Assembly (NCBI RefSeq): GCF_042434095.1
Contig: NZ_JBHLUE010000017.1
Location: 186,001 to 250,000 of the forward strand
Length of the DNA stretch: 64,000 nucleotides
Source of the DNA: KBS50 sp042434095
Lineage (GTDB): Bacteria > Actinomycetota > Actinomycetes > Mycobacteriales > Micromonosporaceae
Reading direction: 5' to 3'
Positions 1 to 8,343 of this stretch are shown here, in pieces. The translations under genes were made by a program, and so were the position numbers. Within the stretch, counting starts at the first letter, position 1. Each line of letters begins with the position of its first letter. Under the pieces are notes generated by a model. It made no database searches and was not told the DNA's origin. It saw only the letters and a list, made by a program, of their open reading frames with translations.

Positions 1-373
1 GCAGGGAGCGGCCGCGGTGCAGCGGGCCCAGCTCGGCGTACTGGCGCAGCGTGGCCACCCCGGCCGCGACGCCGCCCCGGGCGGCCCCGATCGGCCGGCC
101 CATCTCGGCCGTCTCCGCCTGGGCGAGCTCCTCGGCCGCGGCCTCCACCGCGTCGGCGGCCCGGTGCAGGGCCGCGGCCCGCTCGGCGGCGGGCGTTCCG
201 GCCCAGCCCGGCGCGGCCGTCCTGGCCCCCTTCACGGCCGCGGCCACCGCGTCGGCCATTGCGGTGGGCGCCGTGCTGACCGGCGTATCGTCGGCCGGGT
301 CGTGTACCACGAATTGATCCGGTCCGCTCCCGGCGCCCCATGCGCCCGCAATCAGTTGCTGCACGGTGTACAT
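1..373 (-). CDS. Aldehyde dehydrogenase, N-terminal part (cut by window edge)
   Basis: Reading leftward from an ATG at 373 gives about 124 residues that run off the window. The peptide starts MYTVQQLIAGAW and contains PAAERAAALHRAADA and ETAEMGRPIG. These match the N-terminal NAD-binding region of the aldehyde dehydrogenase superfamily, where a W..TP..ERA segment precedes a helix and an E...G(K/R)P motif. The family oxidises aldehydes to carboxylates with NAD(P)+. The catalytic Cys and Glu lie outside the window, so substrate class cannot be judged. It diverges from the FAD oxidoreductase at 460 across 86 bases, so the two may share a control region. Family call is firm; the exact subfamily is unknown. 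Confidence 0.85.
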   Translation of the reverse strand, partial: MYTVQQLIAGAWGAGSGPDQFVVHDPADDTPVSTAPTAMADAVAAAVKGARTAAPGWAGTPAAERAAALHRAADAVEAAAEELAQAETAEMGRPIGAARGGVAAGVATLRQYAELGPLHRGRSL

Positions 374-459
374 GTGCGCTTGGGTGCCCCGGTCCGGGCC
401 GAACAAACGCCGCCGAGCGCCGCTCCGGGCGCCGGCCGGAGCGCGGGGGAGGCTGATCG

Positions 460-2061
460 GTGTCCGTGACCACGGTGGACGCGGTGGTGATCGGCGCCGG
501 ACACAACGGGCTGGTGGCCGCCAACCTGCTCGCCGACGCAGGCTGGACGGTGGCGGTGCTGGAGGCCACCGGCCAGCCGGGCGGGGCCGTCCGGTCCGCC
601 GAGGTCACCGCCCCCGGCTACCTCAGCGACCTGTACAGCTCGTTCTATCCCCTCGGGATCGCCTCGCCGGTGCTGCGCGGTCTCGACCTGGACCGCTACG
701 GCCTCGGCTGGCGGCACGCCCCCGCGGTGCTCGCCCACGTCCTGCCGGACGACCGCGCGGCCGTGCTGCACCGCGATCCCGCGGACACCGCCGGCTCGCT
801 GGACCGGTTCGCCACCGGGGACGGGGAGCGCTGGCTGAGCCTGTACGACGAGTGGCGATCGATCTCCGAGCCGCTGCTCGACGCGCTGTTCACCCCGTTC
901 CCGCCGATGCGCGCCGGCGCCGCGCTGCTGGCCCGGCTGCGCACCGCCGGCAGCCTGCGGCTGGCCCGCCGGGGAGTCCTGCCGGTGGACCGGCTCGGCG
1001 CCGAGCTCTTCCGGGGTGCGGGCGGGCCGCTGCTGCTGACCGGCTGCGCGCTGCACACCGACCTGGCGCCGGGTGAGGCCGGCTCCGGAATGTACGGCTG
1101 GCTGCTGGCCATGCTCGGCCAGCAGGTGGGCTGGCCGGTCGCCGCCGGTGGCGCGGGCCGGATCACCGACGCGCTGCTGACCCGCCTCGCCGGGCGGGGC
1201 GGGCGGGTGCACCTGGGCCAGCGGGTGGACCGGGTGCTGATCGCCCGGGGCCGGGCCATGGGCGTACGCGCCGCCGGCGGCACCTGGCGGGCCCGCCGGG
1301 CGGTGCTGGCCGACGTGCCGGCCCCGGCGCTGCTGCTCGATCTGGTCGGTCCGCGCTGGCTGCCGCCCCGGCTGGTGGCCGACCTGGAGCACTTCCGCTG
1401 GGACGGATCCACCGTCAAGGTCGACTGGGCGCTGTCCGGGCCGATGCCGTGGACCAACCGGGAGGTGGGCGGCGCCGGGACCGTGCACCTCGGCGGCGCC
1501 GACGCGGCGGGGCTGCGCCGGTACGCCGCGGCGCTGGCCGACGGCGAGCTGCCGCCCGAACCGTTCCTGCTGGTGGGGCAGCCCGCGACGGCCGATTCCG
1601 GGCGGGTGCCGCCCGGCGGGGAGGCGCTGTGGGCGTACACCCACCTGCCGTTCCGGCGGGACTGGCCGGCGGCGGCGGTGGCCGAGGTGGTGCGCCGGAT
1701 GGAGGCGGTGCTCGAACGGCACGCGCCGGGCTTCGGCGCCCTGGTCCGGGGCCGGCACGTGGCCGGGCCGGGTGACCTTGAGCGGGCCGAGCCGAGCCTG
1801 GTGGGCGGGGCGGTCGGCGGCGGCAGCTCGGCGGCGTACCAGCAGCTCGTGCTGCGCCCGGTGCCCGGCCTGGGCCGGGCGGACACCCCGATCGACCGGC
1901 TCTTCCTGGCCAGCTCCTCGGCGCACCCCGGCGGCGGCGTGCACGGCGGGCCGGGCTCGAACGCGGCCCGGGCCGCGCTGGCCCGGGACCGGCCGGTGGC
2001 CGGCGGCCTCTACGCCCGCGCGGTGGGCGCGGCGCAGCGGGCCGTCTACCGACCGTCCTGA
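460..2061 (+). CDS. FAD-dependent phytoene dehydrogenase-like oxidoreductase
   Basis: A 533-residue flavoprotein of the COG1233 (phytoene desaturase/carotenoid oxidoreductase-like) group. Residues about 10-30 form the dinucleotide-binding GAGHNGLVAANLLADAG fold, followed by the acidic end of beta-2 (VLEA) and PGGAVRS. Near the C terminus HPGGGVHGGPGSNAARAAL is the second FAD-contact segment typical of the family. The GTG start at 460 is chosen for the GGGGGAGG Shine-Dalgarno 8 bases upstream. No carotenoid genes are nearby. Many actinobacteria carry such stand-alone enzymes with unknown substrate. Divergent from the aldehyde dehydrogenase gene and convergent with the mannosyltransferase gene. 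Redox enzyme: confident; substrate: unknown. Confidence 0.85.
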   Translation: MSVTTVDAVVIGAGHNGLVAANLLADAGWTVAVLEATGQPGGAVRSAEVTAPGYLSDLYSSFYPLGIASPVLRGLDLDRYGLGWRHAPAVLAHVLPDDRAAVLHRDPADTAGSLDRFATGDGERWLSLYDEWRSISEPLLDALFTPFPPMRAGAALLARLRTAGSLRLARRGVLPVDRLGAELFRGAGGPLLLTGCALHTDLAPGEAGSGMYGWLLAMLGQQVGWPVAAGGAGRITDALLTRLAGRGGRVHLGQRVDRVLIARGRAMGVRAAGGTWRARRAVLADVPAPALLLDLVGPRWLPPRLVADLEHFRWDGSTVKVDWALSGPMPWTNREVGGAGTVHLGGADAAGLRRYAAALADGELPPEPFLLVGQPATADSGRVPPGGEALWAYTHLPFRRDWPAAAVAEVVRRMEAVLERHAPGFGALVRGRHVAGPGDLERAEPSLVGGAVGGGSSAAYQQLVLRPVPGLGRADTPIDRLFLASSSAHPGGGVHGGPGSNAARAALARDRPVAGGLYARAVGAAQRAVYRPS

Positions 2062-2085
2062 CCCACCGAACCGCAGGGCGACCGG

Positions 2086-2853
2086 CTAGCCGTTCAGGCC
2101 CCGGTGCCGGCTGCGCAGCTTGAACGGCATGAGCGCGCTCTCGACCTTGGTGGCCGTGGTCATCTTCGACAGGCCGTCCCGGCGCTCCTCGAAGCGGATC
2201 GGCACCTCGACGATCGTGTGGCCCAGCTTGGTGGCCAGGTAGTGCATCTCCACCTGGAAGCTGTAGCCGTTGGACTGCACGCGCTGCAGGCCGATGTCCC
2301 GCAGGGTGGCGGCGTCCCAGATCTTGAAGCCCGCGGTCAGGTCCCGGATCCGGACCCGGAGCAGGGTGTGCACGTACAGGTTGGCCCAGCCGCTCAGCGC
2401 GCGGCGGTAGATCGGCCACGCCTCGTCGAGCTGGCCGCCGGGCACGTACCGGGAGCCGATCACCACGCCCGCCTGGGTGGACAGCAGCGCGCCCAGCATC
2501 CCCGGCAGCGCCTCCGGCGGGTGGGACAGGTCGGCGTCCATCTGCGCCACGTACTCGGCGCCGGCGTCCAGCGCCCGGCCGATCCCGTCGATGTACGCCC
2601 GCCCCAGCCCCTCCTTGCCCGGCCGGTGCACCACCTGGATCCGCTCCGGGTGCTCGATGGCGAGCTTGTCGGCGACCTCGCCGGTGCCGTCCGGCGAGTT
2701 GTCGTCGGCGATCAGGATGCTCATTCCGGGCAACGGCAGCGCCAGCAGCCGCTCGACCAGCACCGGCAGGTTACCGGCCTCGTTGTAGGTCGGAACGACG
2801 ACGGTGAGGCGTGCGTCCCGCCACGGGGAGGGCAGCTGCACGGGTTCGGTCAT
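2086..2853 (-). CDS. ppm1: Polyprenol monophosphomannose synthase (Ppm1/DPM-like GT2)
   Basis: A 255-residue GT2 enzyme that transfers mannose from GDP-mannose to a polyprenyl phosphate on the cytoplasmic face of the membrane. The product donates mannose to lipoglycans and O-mannosylated proteins. The sequence has VVVPTYNEAGN at the N terminus, DDNSPDGT, the metal-binding QMDADLSHP and the DPM-like stretches GSRYVPGG and DLTAGFKIW. It lacks the acyltransferase domain fused in Mycobacterium Ppm1 and has no C-terminal membrane domain. The ATG at 2853 is preferred over the one at 2862 because AAGGA lies 8 bases before it, while the upstream ATG overlaps that Shine-Dalgarno. Functionally it could feed the PIM/lipoglycan genes at 41.7-44.6 kb. 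Confidence 0.88.
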   Translation of the reverse strand: MTEPVQLPSPWRDARLTVVVPTYNEAGNLPVLVERLLALPLPGMSILIADDNSPDGTGEVADKLAIEHPERIQVVHRPGKEGLGRAYIDGIGRALDAGAEYVAQMDADLSHPPEALPGMLGALLSTQAGVVIGSRYVPGGQLDEAWPIYRRALSGWANLYVHTLLRVRIRDLTAGFKIWDAATLRDIGLQRVQSNGYSFQVEMHYLATKLGHTIVEVPIRFEERRDGLSKMTTATKVESALMPFKLRSRHRGLNG

Positions 2854-3130
2854 GCGGATCATCCTTGGCTCGCCGACAGCGGTTTAGGGGAGAGGGTACC
2901 CAGTCGGCCCGGAAGCGCGGCACCGGGTACGCGGCGTATCGGGTGGGCCGCCGGTCGGTTAGCTTCTCCGGGACGCCGGGTATCGCAGGCGGGGCTACGG
3001 CAGGTCGCGCGGCGAGGTGGGCCGGGTTTACTTCTCCTACCCCCGGGAACGCGCCGCCCGTGCACAACGACCGGGTTGACCCGCATCAGTGCAGGTCAGG
3101 CGCTCACGGTGCCGGCAACGAGGCGGCGTC

Positions 3131-4102
3131 GTGAACATCCTGCTCTGGCACGTGCACGGCTCCTGGACCACGGCGTTTGTCCAGGGCAAGCACCGCTACC
3201 TGGTGCCGGTGACCGCGGACCGCGGTCCGTACGGGCTGGGCCGGGCCCGCACGTACCCGTGGCCGGACACGGCCGTCGAGGTCACTCCGGCCGAGCTGGC
3301 GGACGAGGACGTCGACCTGGTGGTGCTGCAGCGGCCGGAGGAGGAGGAGCTGGCCGCCCGGTGGCTGCGCCGGCGCCCGGGCCGGGACCTGCCGGCCGTG
3401 TACGTCGAGCACAACACCCCGAAGGGGGACGTGCCGAACTCCCGGCATCCGGCGGCCGACCGGGACGACCTGCTGATCGCGCACGTGACGCACTTCAACG
3501 ACCTGTTCTGGGACGCCGGCCGCACCCGTACGACGGTGGTCGAGCACGGCATCGTCCCGCCCGCCGCCACCTGGACCGGTGAGCTGGACCGGCTGGGCGT
3601 GGTGGTCAACGAGCCGGTCCGGCGCGGCCGCGTCACCGGCACCGACCTGCTGCCGCGGTTCGCCGCGCTCGCCCCGCTGGACGTGTACGGGATGGGTGTG
3701 GCCGGGCTGCCGGCGCACCTGGGCCTGACCGACCGGATCACCCCGTACGACGACCCGCCGCAGGCCCGGATGCACGCCGAGCTGGCCCGCCGACGGCTCT
3801 ATCTGCACCCCTGCCGGTGGACCTCGCTCGGGCTCAGCCTCATCGAGGCGATGGCCATGGGCATGCCGGTGGTGGCGCTGGCGGTGACCGAGGCGCCGCT
3901 CGCGGTGCCGCCCGACGCCGGAATCCTGTCCAGCCGCGTCGGCGACCTGGTGGACGCCACCCGTTGGCTGCTCGACGAGCCGGAGCAGGCGCGCCGGCTG
4001 GGCGAGCGGGCCCGGGCGGCCGCCCGCGCCCGGTACGGCCTGGACCGGTTCCTGGCCGACTGGGACCGGCTGCTGGAGGAGGAGCTATGCGCATCGCGAT
4101 GA
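3131..4102 (+). CDS. Glycosyltransferase, first gene of heptose-type operon
   Basis: A 323-residue GT-B-like glycosyltransferase. The C-terminal half carries the nucleotide-sugar pattern LYLHPCRWTSLGLSLIEAMAMGMPVVAL, typical of GT4 enzymes. The N-terminal acceptor half (NILLWHVHGSW, VYVEHNTPKGDVP) is more divergent. The GTG at 3131, preceded by AGGCGG, fits the protein start better than the in-frame upstream ATG at 3089. The last 16 bases overlap the next gene. It opens a chain of six overlapping genes (3131-9536) with GmhA- and HldE-like enzymes, so it probably adds a sugar to the same glycoconjugate. Donor and acceptor are not recognisable. Fold: confident; specificity: unknown. Confidence 0.8.
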   Translation: MNILLWHVHGSWTTAFVQGKHRYLVPVTADRGPYGLGRARTYPWPDTAVEVTPAELADEDVDLVVLQRPEEEELAARWLRRRPGRDLPAVYVEHNTPKGDVPNSRHPAADRDDLLIAHVTHFNDLFWDAGRTRTTVVEHGIVPPAATWTGELDRLGVVVNEPVRRGRVTGTDLLPRFAALAPLDVYGMGVAGLPAHLGLTDRITPYDDPPQARMHAELARRRLYLHPCRWTSLGLSLIEAMAMGMPVVALAVTEAPLAVPPDAGILSSRVGDLVDATRWLLDEPEQARRLGERARAAARARYGLDRFLADWDRLLEEELCASR

Positions 4103-5301
4103 TCTCGGAGCACGCCAGCCCGCTCGCGGTGCTCGGCGGCCAGGACGCCGGTGGGCAGAACACCCACGTGGCCGAGCTGGCGACGGCGCTCGCCGAGGCC
4201 GGCCACGACGTGCGGGTGTACACCCGGCGGGACGACCCGACGCTGGCGCCGGCCGTCCCGGTGCGGCCCGGCGTGACGGTGGCGCACGTGCCGGCGGGTC
4301 CGGCGGTGCCGGTGGCCAAGGACGAGCTGCTGCCGCACATGGCGGAGTTCAGCCGCTGGCTCACCCGGGAGTGGGGCGAGGGCTGGCGGCCGGACGTCGT
4401 GCACGCGCACTTCTGGATGAGCGGGCTGGCCGGGATCACCGCCGGTCGGCGGCGCGGGGTGCCGGTGGTGCTCACGTACCACGCGCTGGGCACGGTGAAG
4501 CGCCGGCACCAGGGCGCGCAGGACACCAGCCCGCGGGGCCGGATCGACTACGAGCGGGCGCTGGGCCGGGCCGTCGACCGGGTGATCGTGCAGAGCCGGG
4601 ACGAGGTACGGGAGCTGGCCCTGCTCGGCGTGCCGCGCAGCCAGCTCACGGTGATCCCGTCCGGGGTCAACCTCGCGGCGTTCGCCCCCACCGGTGCGGC
4701 CGCGCCGCGGGAACCGGACCGCCCCCGGCTGCTGACGGTCGGCCGGCTCGTCGAGCGCAAGGGCTTCGGCGAGGTGGTCGAGGCCATGCGGCTGGTGCCG
4801 GACGCCGAGTGCCTGATCATCGGAGGCCCGCCGGCCGAGGGGTTGGCCGCGGACCCGCAGGCGCGGCGGTTGACCGAGCTGATTCACCGGCACGGCCTGG
4901 CCGACCGGGTCCGGCTGATCGGTGCGGTGCCCCGGGAGCGGATGCCCTACTGGTACCGCTCCGCGGACCTGCTCGTGGCGGCGCCGTGGTACGAGCCGTT
5001 CGGCCTCACCCCGCTGGAGGCGATGGCGTGCGGCGTACCGGTGGTGGGCACCGCCGTGGGCGGGCTCACCGACACGGTCGTACCGGGGCTGACCGGCGAC
5101 CTCGTGCCGCCGCGCGATCCGGCGGCCCTCGGCCGGGCCGTGGCCGGCCTGCTCGCCGACCCGGTGCGCCGGTACGCGTACGCGACGGCCGCGCTGGACC
5201 GGGCCCGTACCCGGTACTCCTGGCAGCGCGCCGCGGACCAGCTCGGCGAGGTCTACGCGGCCGTGGGCCGGGTGCGCGAGCCGAGCCGGGTGGGGGCGTG
5301 A
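4087..5301 (+). CDS. GT4 family glycosyltransferase
   Basis: A 404-residue retaining GT-B glycosyltransferase. The N-terminal half has LGGQDAGGQNTHVAELATAL, a loop shared with MshA/sucrose-phosphate-synthase-type GT4 enzymes, and HAHFWMSGLAG. The C-terminal half has the GRLVERKGF segment and the E-x7-E nucleotide-sugar motif in WYEPFGLTPLEAMACGVPVV. The ATG at 4087 follows GGAGGAGGAG and lies inside the end of the preceding gene, so translation is coupled. The stop overlaps the ATG of the next gene (TGATG). It resembles MshA, but the mycothiol neighbour genes are absent and the operon points to a heptose-containing glycan. Confidence 0.88.
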   Translation: MRIAMISEHASPLAVLGGQDAGGQNTHVAELATALAEAGHDVRVYTRRDDPTLAPAVPVRPGVTVAHVPAGPAVPVAKDELLPHMAEFSRWLTREWGEGWRPDVVHAHFWMSGLAGITAGRRRGVPVVLTYHALGTVKRRHQGAQDTSPRGRIDYERALGRAVDRVIVQSRDEVRELALLGVPRSQLTVIPSGVNLAAFAPTGAAAPREPDRPRLLTVGRLVERKGFGEVVEAMRLVPDAECLIIGGPPAEGLAADPQARRLTELIHRHGLADRVRLIGAVPRERMPYWYRSADLLVAAPWYEPFGLTPLEAMACGVPVVGTAVGGLTDTVVPGLTGDLVPPRDPAALGRAVAGLLADPVRRYAYATAALDRARTRYSWQRAADQLGEVYAAVGRVREPSRVGA

Positions 5302-6197
5302 TGTCCGACGCGGTGGGGGTGCTGGACAGCCACCTCGCCGGCCTCGCCGCCACGCTGCTGCCCTACCGGGAGCAGGCGGCCCGGCTCGGCCAGTGGGGCG
5401 GCGAGCTGGCGTGGCGGCTCGGCCACGGCGGCCGGCTGCTGGTCGCGGGCAACGGCGGCAGCGCCGCCGAGGCGCAGCACCTCGCCGCGGAGCTGGTGGG
5501 CAAGCTGCGCGGCGACCGGGTGCCGCTGTCCGCGATCGTGCTCGGCGGGGACGCGTGCGGCCTCACCGCCATCGGCAACGACTACGGGTACGCCGACGTC
5601 TTCGCCCGCCAGGTGCGCGCGCACGGCCGCCAGGACGACGTCCTGCTGCTGATGTCGACCAGCGGGCGCAGCGCCAACCTGCTGAGCGCCGCACGGGCCG
5701 GGACCGAGATCGGCATGCGCTGCTGGGCGTTCACCGGCCCGGCGCCGAACCCGCTGGCCGAGATGTGTGCGGACGTGCTCGCCGTACCGTCGTCCGACCC
5801 GCAGGTGGTCCAGGAGCTGCATCTGGTCTCGGTGCACGTGCTCTGCGAGTACCTGGAGGAGGCGCTGCTCACCGTCCTCGGGTCGGCGGGCTTCCTCGGC
5901 CCGACCACCCGGTCCGCGCCGTCGGCCATGCGGGCGGCGGCCCCGGCCACCCCGCCGCCGGTCGAGCCGCCCCCGGCGGTGCCGGTGGAGCCGCCCCCGG
6001 CGGTGCCGGTGGAGCCACCCCCGGCGGTGCCGGTCGGGACGCCGTCGGCGACGCCGGTCGGGACGCCGCTGGGTGGCCCGGGCGGGGCGCCGCCGCCGGC
6101 CCCGGTGCCGCCGGACGCCGAACCGGTCGTCCCGCCGGCCGGGGTCGAGGTCACCGTCGCCGATCCCGGCGGAGCCGAACCGGGCGCGGTCCGATGA
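5301..6197 (+). CDS. SIS-domain phosphoheptose isomerase-like protein (GmhA type) with Pro-rich tail
   Basis: A 298-residue protein whose first ~200 residues form a SIS sugar-isomerase domain of the GmhA type. GNGGSAAEAQHLAAELVGKL, GNDYGYADVFARQV, STSGRSANLL and the metal-site-like QELHLVSVHVLCE match sedoheptulose-7-phosphate isomerases. GmhA makes D-glycero-D-manno-heptose 7-phosphate, the first step to ADP- or GDP-heptose. The remaining ~95 residues are a low-complexity Pro/Val/Gly tail built partly from three 24-bp repeats (PVEPPPAV), absent from usual ~190-residue GmhA proteins. ATG overlaps the previous stop; the stop overlaps the HldE-like start (ATGA). DiaA-like SIS proteins are the alternative, but the neighbour argues for heptose metabolism. 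Confidence 0.85.
   Translation: MSDAVGVLDSHLAGLAATLLPYREQAARLGQWGGELAWRLGHGGRLLVAGNGGSAAEAQHLAAELVGKLRGDRVPLSAIVLGGDACGLTAIGNDYGYADVFARQVRAHGRQDDVLLLMSTSGRSANLLSAARAGTEIGMRCWAFTGPAPNPLAEMCADVLAVPSSDPQVVQELHLVSVHVLCEYLEEALLTVLGSAGFLGPTTRSAPSAMRAAAPATPPPVEPPPAVPVEPPPAVPVEPPPAVPVGTPSATPVGTPLGGPGGAPPPAPVPPDAEPVVPPAGVEVTVADPGGAEPGAVR
5961..6032 (+). repeat. Three tandem 24-bp repeats inside the GmhA-like tail
   Basis: Three nearly identical 24-base units start at 5961, 5985 and 6009 and encode PVEPPPAV three times. They lie in frame in the tail of the SIS-domain gene. Only one or two bases differ among units, indicating recent tandem duplication. Confidence 0.9.
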
Positions 6198-7657
6198 GGG
6201 GCGCCGGCCCGCTGGTGGTGCTCGGCGACACGCTGCTCGACCGGGACGTCGAGGGGGTGGTCAACCGGCTCTGCCCCGACTCCCCGGTGCCGGTGCTCGA
6301 CGAGGGGGAGGCGGCCGACCGGCCCGGCGGGGCCGGCCTGGCGGCGCTGTTCGCGGCCGGGCAGGGCTTCGAGGTGGCGCTGGTGACCGCGCTCGCCGAC
6401 GACGCCGGCGGCGCCCGGCTGGCGAAGCTGCTGACCGCGGCCGGGGTCCGGGTGTACGCGCTGCCGCTGCGGGGCAGCACGCCCGAGAAGATCCGGCTGC
6501 GGACCCGGGGCCAGGTGCTGCTGCGGCACGACCGTGGCGGGCCCGCCGGCCCGCTGGGGGAGCCGGCCGACGCGGTGCTCGAGTTGCTCGCCGACGCGGC
6601 GGCCGTGCTGGTGGCCGACTACGGCCGGGGGGTGGCCCGGCACCCGGCGCTGCGCGCCGCGCTGGCCGCCACCCGGGCGCCCGTGGTCTGGGACCCGCAT
6701 CCGCGCGGGCCGGCCGCGGTTGCCGGGACGCGGCTGGTCACCCCGAACGAGAACGAGGTACGAGAGCTGGCCGGGGCCGCTCCGGGCCGGTCCCGGCTGT
6801 CGGCCGCGGCGCACGGCGCGCAGTCGCTGCGGCAACGCTGGCGCGCCGCGGCCGTGGCCGTCACGCTGGGCGGCGACGGTGCCCTGCTCAGCCACGTCGA
6901 CTCGACGCCGCTGGTGGTGCGGGCGCCGATGGCGGCGCCCGGCGACACCTGCGGGGCGGGTGACCGGTTCGCCGCCACCGCGACCGTGGCGCTGGCCAGC
7001 GGGGCGCTCGTCTCCGAGGCGGTGGAGCGGGCCGTCGCCGAGGCGTCCGCGTACGTGGCGCGGGGCGGCGTCGCGGTCGCCGTACCGGCCGCGCCGGCCG
7101 GTCGCGCGGTGGCGCCGGCGCCGGACCGGGCCGCGTCGACGCCGGTGGACGCCGCGGCGGCGGACGACCGGATCGGGGTGAGCGCGGCGGGCGCCGTGGT
7201 GGCCGGGGTGCGCGGCCGTGGCGGCACCGTGGTAGCCACCGGTGGCTGCTTCGACCTGCTGCACGCGGGGCACGTGGCCACCCTGGAGGCGGCCCGCCGG
7301 CTCGGTGATTGCCTGGTCGTGTGCCTGAACTCCGACGAGAGCGTGGCCGGGCTCAAGGGACCGGGCCGGCCGGTGGTGCCGCAGGCCGACCGGGCCCGGC
7401 TGCTGGCGGCTCTCGGCTGCGTGGACGCCGTGCTGGTCTTCGACGAGGGCACGCCGCACGGGGCGCTGTCCTGGCTGCGGCCGGACATCTGGGTCAAGGG
7501 CGGCGACTACGCGACCGGCGCGGGCGACGAGCCGCAACTGCCGGAGGCGGAGATCCTGCACCGGTGGGGCGGCCAGACCGTCGTGGTGCCGTACCTGGAC
7601 GGCCGCTCGACCACCGGCATGATCGCGGCGGCGCGCGCCCAGGAGGCGGCCGGGTGA
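6194..7657 (+). CDS. hldE: Bifunctional heptose kinase/nucleotidyltransferase (HldE-like)
   Basis: A 487-residue two-domain protein. Residues ~5-300 are a PfkB/ribokinase-type kinase: LGDTLLDRDV, the sugar-binding RPGGAG loop and the anion-hole/catalytic GDTCGAGDRFAAT. After a ~45-residue linker, residues ~345-480 form a cytidylyltransferase-fold domain with TGGCFDLLHAGH (HxGH), LNSDESVAGLKG and the C-terminal GRSTTGMI. This order is that of HldE (RfaE), which phosphorylates heptose 7-phosphate to the 1,7-bisphosphate and later adenylylates heptose 1-phosphate. The ATGA overlap with the GmhA-like gene makes the pair a strong functional unit. No GmhB-type phosphatase or HldD epimerase is in the operon. 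Confidence 0.9.
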   Translation: MRGAGPLVVLGDTLLDRDVEGVVNRLCPDSPVPVLDEGEAADRPGGAGLAALFAAGQGFEVALVTALADDAGGARLAKLLTAAGVRVYALPLRGSTPEKIRLRTRGQVLLRHDRGGPAGPLGEPADAVLELLADAAAVLVADYGRGVARHPALRAALAATRAPVVWDPHPRGPAAVAGTRLVTPNENEVRELAGAAPGRSRLSAAAHGAQSLRQRWRAAAVAVTLGGDGALLSHVDSTPLVVRAPMAAPGDTCGAGDRFAATATVALASGALVSEAVERAVAEASAYVARGGVAVAVPAAPAGRAVAPAPDRAASTPVDAAAADDRIGVSAAGAVVAGVRGRGGTVVATGGCFDLLHAGHVATLEAARRLGDCLVVCLNSDESVAGLKGPGRPVVPQADRARLLAALGCVDAVLVFDEGTPHGALSWLRPDIWVKGGDYATGAGDEPQLPEAEILHRWGGQTVVVPYLDGRSTTGMIAAARAQEAAG

Positions 7658-8343
7658 CCGCGACCGGGCCATCGGTGCTGGTGACGGGCGGTTCCAGCGG
7701 GTTGGGCGCCGCCGTGGTGGCCGGCGTGCTGGCCGCCGGCGGCCGGCCGTGCGTGCTGGACCGGCAGCCGCCGGCCGACGGGTTGCCATTCGTCCGGTGC
7801 GACCTGGCCGACACCCGGGCAGCCGAGGCCGCCACCCGGCAGCTGGCCGAGCAGGTGGGCGGGCTGGACGGGCTGGTCACGGCGGCCGGGATGGACGTGC
7901 CGGGCCGGCTGGCGGACGTGCCGGCGGAGATCTGGGAACGGATCGTGACGGTGGACCTGCTGGCCACCGCGGCCGTGGTCCGGGCGGCGCTGCCGTACCT
8001 GGAACGCTCGGCCGGCCGGATCGTGACGGTGGCCTCCACGCTCGGGGTCAAGGCGGTGAGCGACGCCACCGCGTACTGCGCCGCCAAGTTCGGCGTGGTC
8101 GGCTTCACCCGGGCCCTGGCGGCCGAACTCGCCGGCTCGGTCGGGGTGACCCTGCTGGTGCCCGGTGGCATGCGGACGGCCTTCTTCGACGAGCGCGACC
8201 CGGAGTACCGGCCGGGCCCGGACGCCCAGCTCAGCGACCCGGCGCAGGTGGCCAAGGCGGTGCTGTACGCGCTGGGTCAGCCGCCGGGCTGCTCGATCCG
8301 GGAACTGGTGGTGTGCGCCGACCGGGAAACCTCGTACCCGTGA
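7654..8343 (+). CDS. Classical short-chain dehydrogenase/reductase
   Basis: A 229-residue classical SDR. It has TGGSSGLGAAVV (TGxxxGxG NAD(P) motif) near residue 11, the serine in VASTLGV and the catalytic YCAAK about residue 145. It starts at a GTG overlapping the stop of the HldE-like gene (GTGA) and ends in a GTGA overlap with the GT9 gene. Length and YxxxK context are those of single-domain SDRs, not of the ~310-residue extended SDR epimerase HldD. It probably modifies a sugar or pathway intermediate made by the neighbours. Substrate is not deducible. Confidence 0.87.
   Translation: MTATGPSVLVTGGSSGLGAAVVAGVLAAGGRPCVLDRQPPADGLPFVRCDLADTRAAEAATRQLAEQVGGLDGLVTAAGMDVPGRLADVPAEIWERIVTVDLLATAAVVRAALPYLERSAGRIVTVASTLGVKAVSDATAYCAAKFGVVGFTRALAAELAGSVGVTLLVPGGMRTAFFDERDPEYRPGPDAQLSDPAQVAKAVLYALGQPPGCSIRELVVCADRETSYP

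Noticed and set aside
352..1944. 530-codon open frame on the minus strand opposite the FAD oxidoreductase
   Set aside because: Low-complexity Arg/Pro/Gly/Ala product without domains. It is the antisense shadow of a clear gene with strong codon bias.
5582..7789. 735-codon minus-strand frame opposite the heptose genes
   Set aside because: Composition is Arg/Pro-rich and featureless, while the plus-strand genes have motifs and exact overlaps.
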